From Ignavibacteriaceae bacterium (GTDB lineage: Bacteria; Bacteroidota; Ignavibacteria; Ignavibacteriales; Ignavibacteriaceae): 61,031 bases of DNA. The notes beneath the pieces were generated by a model. The model did not search any database and was not told the DNA's origin. It saw only the letters and a list, made by a program, of their open reading frames with translations. Shown piece by piece: positions 56,146-61,031 of the stretch; position 1 is the first letter of the stretch, and each line of letters opens with the position of its first letter. The DNA is taken from the NCBI GenBank assembly GCA_020848375.1, contig JADLAF010000039.1, positions 1-61,031 on the forward strand. The letters run 5' to 3'. A program made the position numbers and the translations under genes.

Positions 56146-56177
56146 AAGGTCTGCAAAATGAGAGTTTTGCAGACCTT
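56146..56177 (-). terminator. Terminator of the cytochrome c gene
   Basis: AAGGTCTGCAAAA pairs with TTTTGCAGACCTT (13 bp, 6-base loop). On the minus strand it is followed by CCTCTTTT, about 75 bases past the cytochrome stop. Confidence 0.7.
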
Positions 56178-56250
56178 TAAGAGGGTTTCTTTCTTTCGTG
56201 TGTGTGTATCGCCAGGGGATGGCGAAAAGAGGGTCTTTTGTGTTTCTTTG

Positions 56251-56604
56251 CTATTTCTTCTTTAAAGATTCCAGCCACTTAGCGATATCTTCAAGCGCTT
56301 TGTCTTCACCCTTCCAGTTTGAGGGATGCTTCTTGTCGTTAAGTTTTTCGGTCTTTAACAAATATTTTTTAATGAAATCAGCTTTATGTGTTGAGCCGAT
56401 ACCTGATAAGTCAGGGTTGTCTTTCTTTTTGCTCTTGGAGACAATGTCTTCGCTCGAAATGCCATGACAGTTGTTACATTTTGCATCAACAAATGCCTTT
56501 TTACCAGCAGGTTCTTCACCAGTGTTTGAGTAGTTAGCGAATGCGAATCCGTAGAGTCCGATTACTAAAAAAACGAAGATAAAATATTGTATTAAGCTTT
56601 TCAT
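56251..56604 (-). CDS. Monoheme cytochrome c
   Basis: 117 residues from ATG 56604 (an earlier ATG at 56676 would put a non-signal sequence first). A signal or anchor segment (SLIQYFIFVFLVIGLYGFAFA) precedes the single heme site C43-N-N-C46-H47. The mature protein has no Met at all, so the usual sixth ligand is missing; His residues in STHKADF and KKHP are alternatives. Probably a periplasmic electron carrier or a small heme sensor. Its own terminator lies downstream. Confidence 0.85.
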   Translation of the reverse strand: MKSLIQYFIFVFLVIGLYGFAFANYSNTGEEPAGKKAFVDAKCNNCHGISSEDIVSKSKKKDNPDLSGIGSTHKADFIKKYLLKTEKLNDKKHPSNWKGEDKALEDIAKWLESLKKK

Positions 56605-56866
56605 TTCTCTTGTCCAAAAATTGGTTCTGGCTATTATATTACAATAAACATGCCAAGGGCACAAAACAAGGTGCAAATCCTGTTTTTAATGCGAAAACGG
56701 CTTTTTGGTGTGGAACAGAGACGGGTTGAGATTTTCAGATTCAGGAAAAAGCACCCGAATAGCTCAAAATAGGGAATCCCGTGTTTTCAAATTCAAGAAA
56801 TTCAGCCGGTTTAGTATTTTTAGGGGAGTAACTTTTACAGATTTATAACTCCTTATGAGATAGCTG
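56605..56866. other. Divergent spacer between cytochrome c and sbtA
   Basis: About 260 AT-rich bases that should contain both promoters; no further motif recognised. Confidence 0.4.
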
Positions 56867-57832
56867 ATGGATGCCGGAATAATAGCGTCTAATTTACTAA
56901 ACGCGCCTGTCCTGTTTTTCTTCCTCGGAATGTTCGCCGTCTGGGTTGGTTCTGACCTCTCCATCCCCCAGCCCCTGCCAAAATTCTTTTCACTATACCT
57001 TCTTATGGCCATCGGATTTAAGGGAGGAACAGAACTAAGCAAAACAGGGATAAGTGATCAGCTTGTGTGGGTACTGGTTTTTTCTCTGCTGCTTTCATTT
57101 CTTTTTCCTGTTTTCCTGTATCCGGTTTTGAGCCGCTTCTTCGGGCGGTCAGACTCCGCGGCTATAGCTGCTTCTTACGGCTCGGTGAGTGCGGTTACAT
57201 TTATAACTGCTGTTTCGCTTTTGCAAAAGCTTCAGATACCTTATGCGGGGTATCTTGTTGCGGCACTGGCGGTGATGGAATCCCCCGCCATTATTTCCGG
57301 CATTGTGATGAGCCGAAAAACCAGTACCAACTCAGGTGGGCTGCCTCTTAAGGAGCTTATCAGGGAAGCGGTTTTTAACGGCTCGGTCTTGGTACTTACC
57401 GGAAGTCTGATTATTGGTATGGTCACCGGAACATCCGGTGAGGCAGATCTTGCTCCGTTTGTACAGTATTTGTTTAAGGGGATTCTTTGCCTCTTTCTTC
57501 TGGATATGGGGCTGGTGAGCGCCTCAAGGATTAAGGCGAGCAACACCATTAGTCTCACCTTGGTGATGTTTGCTCTGGTCATCCCTCTGGTGCAGGCGAT
57601 ACCCGGGCTGGGGGTTGCCTGGCTGCTGAACCTGAGCACAGGAGATGCATTCCTCTTTACTGTGCTTTGCGCGGGAGCTTCGTATATAGCAGTGCCTGCT
57701 GCAATGCGGCTCGCGTTGCCGGACGCTAACCCCGGTATATATGTAACTATGGCTCTTGCCATAACATTTCCGTTTAATGTAATAGCGGGACTTCCGCTTT
57801 ATCTTTATCTGGTTAAATTACTGACAGGATAG
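56867..57832 (+). CDS. sbtA: Sodium-dependent bicarbonate transporter, SbtA type
   Basis: 321 residues, about ten membrane segments. GFKGGTELSKTG near 48-60, SAAIAASYGSVSAVTF and ALAVMESPAIISGI are SbtA signatures, and the later ASYIAVPAAMRLALPDANPGIY is also family-typical. It imports bicarbonate with sodium in cyanobacteria; here the same is inferred. The next gene, 6 bases downstream, is its PII-like regulator. Confidence 0.87.
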   Translation: MDAGIIASNLLNAPVLFFFLGMFAVWVGSDLSIPQPLPKFFSLYLLMAIGFKGGTELSKTGISDQLVWVLVFSLLLSFLFPVFLYPVLSRFFGRSDSAAIAASYGSVSAVTFITAVSLLQKLQIPYAGYLVAALAVMESPAIISGIVMSRKTSTNSGGLPLKELIREAVFNGSVLVLTGSLIIGMVTGTSGEADLAPFVQYLFKGILCLFLLDMGLVSASRIKASNTISLTLVMFALVIPLVQAIPGLGVAWLLNLSTGDAFLFTVLCAGASYIAVPAAMRLALPDANPGIYVTMALAITFPFNVIAGLPLYLYLVKLLTG

Positions 57833-57838
57833 TATTTT

Positions 57839-58132
57839 ATGCAAAAGGTCAAACGATTTGAAATAATAACTCCGGCTGCGGCACTTAAGGAAATTATGCG
57901 CTCTTTCCGTGAGAGAAACATCACCGGTTACTCTGTAATACAGGACGTAACCGGCAGTGGTGATCGCGGCTGGCAGTCAGGAGATGAACTTTCTGACATT
58001 TCTAAAAACATCCTTATCATCACAACAACAGAACCGGGCAAAGAGCACGAGCTTGAGGAAACACTCCGCCCCATACTAAAGCGCTACGGCGGGGTTTGTA
58101 TGGTTACGGATGCGCTCTGGCTTAAGCATTGA
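57839..58132 (+). CDS. sbtB: PII-like regulator of SbtA (SbtB)
   Basis: 97 residues with the ferredoxin-like PII plan: an N-terminal strand KRFEIITPAAALKEIM, a T-loop region GYSVIQDVTGSGDRGWQSGDE, and a last strand GGVCMVTDALWLKH. SbtB binds adenine nucleotides such as cAMP and gates SbtA in cyanobacteria. This copy ends right after the last strand and so lacks the C-terminal Cys-containing R-loop of many cyanobacterial SbtB proteins. Confidence 0.82.
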   Translation: MQKVKRFEIITPAAALKEIMRSFRERNITGYSVIQDVTGSGDRGWQSGDELSDISKNILIITTTEPGKEHELEETLRPILKRYGGVCMVTDALWLKH

Positions 58133-58182
58133 TGAGTGAAGGAATGGCTTTAGAAATTAGATGAGTGTTCAAAGAAACCGGG

Positions 58183-58297
58183 GTGACGCAGCTAAGTATT
58201 TTACGCAGAGTTTAGCTTGAGTTTACGCAGAGACTCGCTAAGTTTTAAAACTTTGCGTCACTTAGCTTTTACTCTGCTCTGACTCTGCGTTTAACTT
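58183..58297. repeat. CTCTGCG/TTTACGCAGAG inverted repeat region
   Basis: TTTTACGCAGAG and TTTACGCAGAG face CTCTGCGTTTAAC, and TGACGCAGCTAAGT faces AAAACTTTGCGTCACTTAGC, so the stretch can fold on itself. Same family as the duplicated element at 14548-15048. Confidence 0.65.
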
Positions 58298-58302
58298 CCC
58301 CT

Positions 58303-58342
58303 CAAAAAAAATCCGGTACCGCACCGTGGTGCAATACCGGAT
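58303..58342 (-). terminator. Rho-independent terminator of the OsmC-FmdB-rhodanese operon
   Basis: On the minus strand ATCCGGTA...TACCGGAT encloses an inner GCACC-AC-GGTGC hairpin and is followed by TTTTTTTG. Confidence 0.9.
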
Positions 58343-58368
58343 ATATATGAATATATATAAAAAAGGGC

Positions 58369-58755
58369 TTAGTTGCCCGCGTTGCGCCAGGCGATCATTC
58401 CGCCGGGGACGTTGTAAGCATCATAGCCGTTCTTTATAAGAATATTTGTAGCCGGAACCGAACGGTTACCCGAACGGCAGATAACTGCAATTTTCTTTTT
58501 CTTGTGTTTACTCAGTTCATTTACTCTTTCTTCAAGCTCCTGAACAGGAATGTTTACCACACCGTCAATCTGACCCAGATTTCCTTCCAGTTCACCCGGA
58601 GTACGGACATCAAGAATGAGAAGATTTTTGTCTGATTTTAATGCTGTCTTAAGTTCTTCAACGCTCATATTTTTTTCCGGTTTTGACTGTGCAAAGTAAA
58701 AAACAGACGCTGCAGCAACAATAAGAAAAGTGAATAAAAATTTCTGATTCTTCAT
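58369..58755 (-). CDS. Exported rhodanese-like protein
   Basis: 128 residues from ATG 58755; a longer frame overlaps the FmdB-like gene and is rejected. A signal or anchor (FLFTFLIVAAASVFYFA) precedes one rhodanese domain with LLILDVRTPGELEGN and the active-site loop VICRSGNRS carrying Cys93. It should handle sulfane sulfur in the periplasm. Third gene of an operon with OsmC and FmdB. Confidence 0.88.
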   Translation of the reverse strand: MKNQKFLFTFLIVAAASVFYFAQSKPEKNMSVEELKTALKSDKNLLILDVRTPGELEGNLGQIDGVVNIPVQELEERVNELSKHKKKKIAVICRSGNRSVPATNILIKNGYDAYNVPGGMIAWRNAGN

Positions 58756-58775
58756 AAGACCTTTTTTTATGGTTT

Positions 58776-59015
58776 CTAATTTACCGAACAACTTCCGCCT
58801 CCGCAGCACCCTCCGCCCGGAGCAGAGCAGGAATCTGAATAATCTGACTCATAAGAGCCGCCGGAAGTTCCCACTGCGGCAAAGGCAGAGAAGAGTTTAG
58901 TAACCTTTTCTGACCGGCATTTAGGACACTCAACCTTTTCAGATGAGGTGAGTGATTTCTGAAACTGCTCAAACTTAATGGAGCAGTCATTGCATTTATA
59001 TTCATACATCGGCAT
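58776..59015 (-). CDS. FmdB-family zinc-ribbon protein
   Basis: 79 residues. MPMYEYKCNDC start with C8/C11 and C30/C33 zinc-ribbon pairs (family FmdB/CxxC_CxxC_SSSS). The tail is rich in Gly, Ser and Cys (GGGCCGGGSC), which could bind metal. An ATG two codons later is an alternative start. Eight bases after the OsmC gene. Function of the family is uncertain. Confidence 0.85.
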   Translation of the reverse strand: MPMYEYKCNDCSIKFEQFQKSLTSSEKVECPKCRSEKVTKLFSAFAAVGTSGGSYESDYSDSCSAPGGGCCGGGSCSVN

Positions 59016-59023
59016 TGGAAAAT

Positions 59024-59461
59024 CTATCCCTTTACTATGATTCTTGGCTGTAAGATAATTTTAGTTTTCATGGAGTTTGAAATTAAGCAATGCTGCTCAG
59101 ATTTTTGTATCAGGCGCTCGGCTTTTTCTACTTTGTCCAGGGAGTCAACCAGAATTTCGGGTTCAAGAGTGATTTCTGAAATCATGAAGGTGCGGTCAAC
59201 TTTTTCCAGCTTACCGGTAGCATTCGCTTTGTAAGAGATAAAATCGAACTTTGAGTTTTCGGCAATAGATAAAAACGTGGTCATCAGACAAATGTTAGCT
59301 GAGGCAACAAAAAGATGCTCCGGTGACCAGATATTGGGCACACCTTTGGGGAACTCCGGCGGGGTAGCTACCTCAATCGGGGGCATAACGGGAGCGTCAA
59401 TCTGACCTATGCGGTCGTGTTTCCAGGTTACTGATGTATGGTAATAATGAGTTTCTTCCAT
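59024..59461 (-). CDS. OsmC-family peroxiredoxin-like protein
   Basis: 145 residues from ATG 59461; the longer frame to 59569 runs through repeat sequence and is rejected. The two conserved cysteines are C58 in ASANICLMTTF and C125 in SEQHCLIS, the pair that reduces organic hydroperoxides in OsmC/Ohr. First gene of the operon. Confidence 0.85.
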   Translation of the reverse strand: MEETHYYHTSVTWKHDRIGQIDAPVMPPIEVATPPEFPKGVPNIWSPEHLFVASANICLMTTFLSIAENSKFDFISYKANATGKLEKVDRTFMISEITLEPEILVDSLDKVEKAERLIQKSEQHCLISNSMKTKIILQPRIIVKG

Positions 59462-59519
59462 GTTCTTTGTTTTCCTTAATTTATTCCGGTGTGATGCAGG
59501 AGGCGGAAGGAAGGATTCG

Positions 59520-59632
59520 GGATCGCGGATTATACAGAAGTTAAAGCCACGAATTGCACCAATAAACACAAATAAAAAATGAGTAAGTGTAATTATTACT
59601 AATTACAACTTACTCATTACTAATTAAAACAA
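59520..59632. repeat. Repeat-rich spacer upstream of the osmC gene
   Basis: Contains GATCGCGGATTATACAG and GCCACGAATTGCACC (the GATCGCGG/CACGAATT family), then TAATTATTACTAATTACAAC and CATTACTAATTAAAAC (the TAATTAG family). No gene. Confidence 0.6.
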
Positions 59633-59635
59633 GAG

Positions 59636-60154
59636 TTATTCTTTTCCGGCTACTGCTTCAGTTTCCGGTTTGCGGGTTCCCATTTCGCGGTCGAGCATAA
59701 AGATGCCGTAGCTGTTGTCACCGATCATTTTCAGGTCATCCAGAATCTTGGTGGCGTTTGCCTCTTCCTCAACCTGCTCATTTACGAACCACTGGAGGAA
59801 TGCACCGGTAGCATGGTCTTTTTCAGCAAGAGATAGGTCAACCAGGTCATTAATGCACTTGGTAATGTGACGCTCATGATCGAGGGTGTTTTCGAAAGCA
59901 TCCAGAACGCTCTTCCATTCGGTCTTGGGCTGGGCAATAGGGGCAAGTGTTACCTGACCGCCTTTGGTAAAAACATAGTTATAGAATTTTTCAGCGTGCA
60001 GATATTCTTCCTTTGACTGCAGTTTCATCCAGTTGGCGAAACCGAGCAGACTTTTGCTCTCAAACCAGGCAGACATGGAAAGATAGAGATAAGATGAATA
60101 AAATTCTTCATTGATTTGTTTATTAAGCGCTTTTTCTAAATTTGCGTTGAGCAT
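59636..60154 (-). CDS. ftnA: Non-heme ferritin
   Basis: 172 residues of the FtnA type. Ferroxidase residues E17, E50, H53, E94, Q127 and E130 fall at the E. coli FtnA positions. It oxidises and stores iron in a 24-mer shell. Slightly long C-terminal tail (GTRKPETEAVAGKE). Stand-alone transcript with its stop a few bases from a repeat. Confidence 0.93.
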   Translation of the reverse strand: MLNANLEKALNKQINEEFYSSYLYLSMSAWFESKSLLGFANWMKLQSKEEYLHAEKFYNYVFTKGGQVTLAPIAQPKTEWKSVLDAFENTLDHERHITKCINDLVDLSLAEKDHATGAFLQWFVNEQVEEEANATKILDDLKMIGDNSYGIFMLDREMGTRKPETEAVAGKE

Positions 60155-60310
60155 AGAGATATTTCCTTGATATTTTTTTTGATAATTTTCTGTCAGTTCA
60201 TGTATTTACAAATAAGTAAACACTAAATTACGATATCCGGTTCAAAATTGCACCGGAAAACGAGCTTTAACTTATTCAGACTAAATATACATTACAGGAG
60301 TAATCATTTA

Positions 60311-60715
60311 ATGACACGGATTCAAAGATTCACCTCAGGAGCTCCGTGGGAAGAAATGTTCGGCTACTGCCGGGCTGTAAGAGCCGGGGACTGGGTTGAG
60401 GTGGCGGGCACCACCGCAACCGATGATGGTATTGTCCTTCATCACGGAGACGCATTTAACCAGACCATGTTTATTCTAACAAAGATTGAAAAGGCGCTAA
60501 AACAAGCAGGGGCAGATATGTGTGACGTGGTGAGAACCAGAATGTTTGTTACCGATATATCACGGTGGGATGAATTTGGCCGGGCTCACGCGGAGTTTTT
60601 CAGAGACTGCAAACCCTCAAGCACAATGGTAGAAGTAAATGGCCTTATTGACCCGGATATGCTCATCGAAATAGAAGTAACAGCATACGTTGGAAGTATG
60701 AATTGTGAATTGTGA
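60311..60715 (+). CDS. Rid/YjgF-family protein without the RidA arginine
   Basis: 134 residues from ATG 60311, with AGGAG about 10 bases upstream (an earlier ATG at 60248 lacks an SD). VVRTRMFVTDISRWDEF and MVEVNGLIDPDMLIEIE fit the Rid fold. The segment that is PARS in RidA is PSST here, so the catalytic Arg105 is missing and imine deaminase activity is doubtful. The final NCEL and TGA are made by a GAATTGTGAATTGTGA repeat. Confidence 0.82.
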   Translation: MTRIQRFTSGAPWEEMFGYCRAVRAGDWVEVAGTTATDDGIVLHHGDAFNQTMFILTKIEKALKQAGADMCDVVRTRMFVTDISRWDEFGRAHAEFFRDCKPSSTMVEVNGLIDPDMLIEIEVTAYVGSMNCEL

Positions 60716-60726
60716 ATTGTGAATTA
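60700..60726. repeat. GAATTGT tandem repeat across the Rid gene end
   Basis: TGAATTG-type 7-bp unit repeated about four times; the first units are coding and supply the stop. Confidence 0.8.
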
Positions 60727-61031
60727 AGAAATGCTTATTCCGCCTGAGTCTTTGCTGTTGTTTATGTCCCTGCTGTCCTTTGAGTACTTAAAATGACCAC
60801 CGCAGAAAAATCTTTAAACAATGTACAATGAATAATAATATATATCAGCGAATTATTTCGCAAAGGCGATACAATACTTCGCCCGAATTCCGCACATCCA
60901 TACGGTTTCCGAGCGGAGCCGAGGAAACCACCCGCGACGTATTGCAACACATCCACCCGTTCCCTCGACTCCGCTCGGGAACCGGAAAACACTTCGGTTT
61001 CCGAGCGGAGCCGAGGAAACCACCCGCGACA
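60716..61031. other. Right-edge non-coding region
   Basis: About 316 bases at the window edge. Apart from the AT repeat at its left and the GC-rich palindromes at 60903-61030, no gene is seen; a minus-strand frame here is made of repeat sequence. Confidence 0.5.
60903..61030. repeat. GC-rich palindromic repeats
   Basis: A 36-bp unit beginning CGGTTTCCGAGCGGAGCC and ending CCACCCGCGAC occurs at 60903-60938 and again at 60995-61030. Between them GTTCCCTCGACTCCGCTC (60959-60982) is an inverted relative. This is a REP-like family, probably continuing beyond the window. Confidence 0.85.

Larger units (their letters stand above)
55919..56250. other. Convergent gene-free region with two terminators
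   Basis: Between hemN (plus) and the cytochrome c gene (minus). It holds one terminator for each strand (56009 and 56146), listed separately, and no credible gene. Confidence 0.7.

Overview
The window looks like a chromosomal stretch from a member of the FCB group (Bacteroidota/Chlorobiota), most likely an Ignavibacteria-type organism. The evidence is two large secreted proteins with type IX secretion (T9SS) C-terminal sorting domains carrying a (Y/F)PNPFN motif, a PorV/PorQ-family outer-membrane protein, many BNR/WD40 propeller proteins, and moderate GC. No tRNA, rRNA, integrase or transposase gene was seen. The clearest accessory element is a type III restriction-modification pair cut by the left edge.

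Layout. 1-2557: end of a type III restriction (res) subunit and its modification methyltransferase. 2581-3252: AlkD-like DNA alkylation repair protein. 3826-5607: five small genes (zinc ribbons, TM2, DUF2752, a lipoprotein, a membrane-anchored unknown) behind four TTAACC boxes spaced exactly 12 bp. 5935-10703: a T9SS-exported BNR protein, a DUF2892 protein, an extremely acidic small protein and heptose epimerase hldD. 10841-18009: metH, rlmD, an exported dienelactone hydrolase, and two striking repeat regions (a 170-bp duplication; a 64-bp tandem palindromic array). 18107-22584 (minus): two glycosyltransferase-like genes with hemC and a YhdH/AcuI oxidoreductase. 22712-30575 (plus): an M42-like peptidase, then two tandem exported WD40-caspase proteins and an unknown third gene. 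30707-36348 (minus): S9-type hydrolase, putative 10-TM metal exporter, FAD oxidoreductase, lipoprotein propeller, TerC. 36658-41799: a second T9SS BNR protein converging on two amidohydrolases, one of which has lost its metal ligands. 42011-51882: a 2380-residue protein of about 17 carboxypeptidase-regulatory-like modules with a PorV-like protein and a second barrel, closed by a strong terminator. 52159-55918: GyrI-like gene, hemD, hemE, hemN. 56251-60715: cytochrome c, the SbtA/SbtB bicarbonate pair, an OsmC-FmdB-rhodanese operon, ferritin and a Rid-family protein. The right edge is palindromic repeats.

How the genes work together. hemC, hemD, hemE and hemN supply four steps of tetrapyrrole synthesis from two separate operons. 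The secreted propeller and repeat proteins, together with the PorV-like protein, point to heavy investment in T9SS cell-surface export. SbtAB suggests bicarbonate uptake. Ferritin, OsmC, rhodanese, TerC and the metal exporter form a metal/redox stress theme.

The strongest candidates for something undescribed are the exported tandem WD40-caspase operon, the giant modular protein with its barrel partners, and several intergenic repeat families. One family is AT-rich and repeatedly carries the stop codon of the gene it follows. All calls are by eye from sequence and protein motifs; no database search was run.
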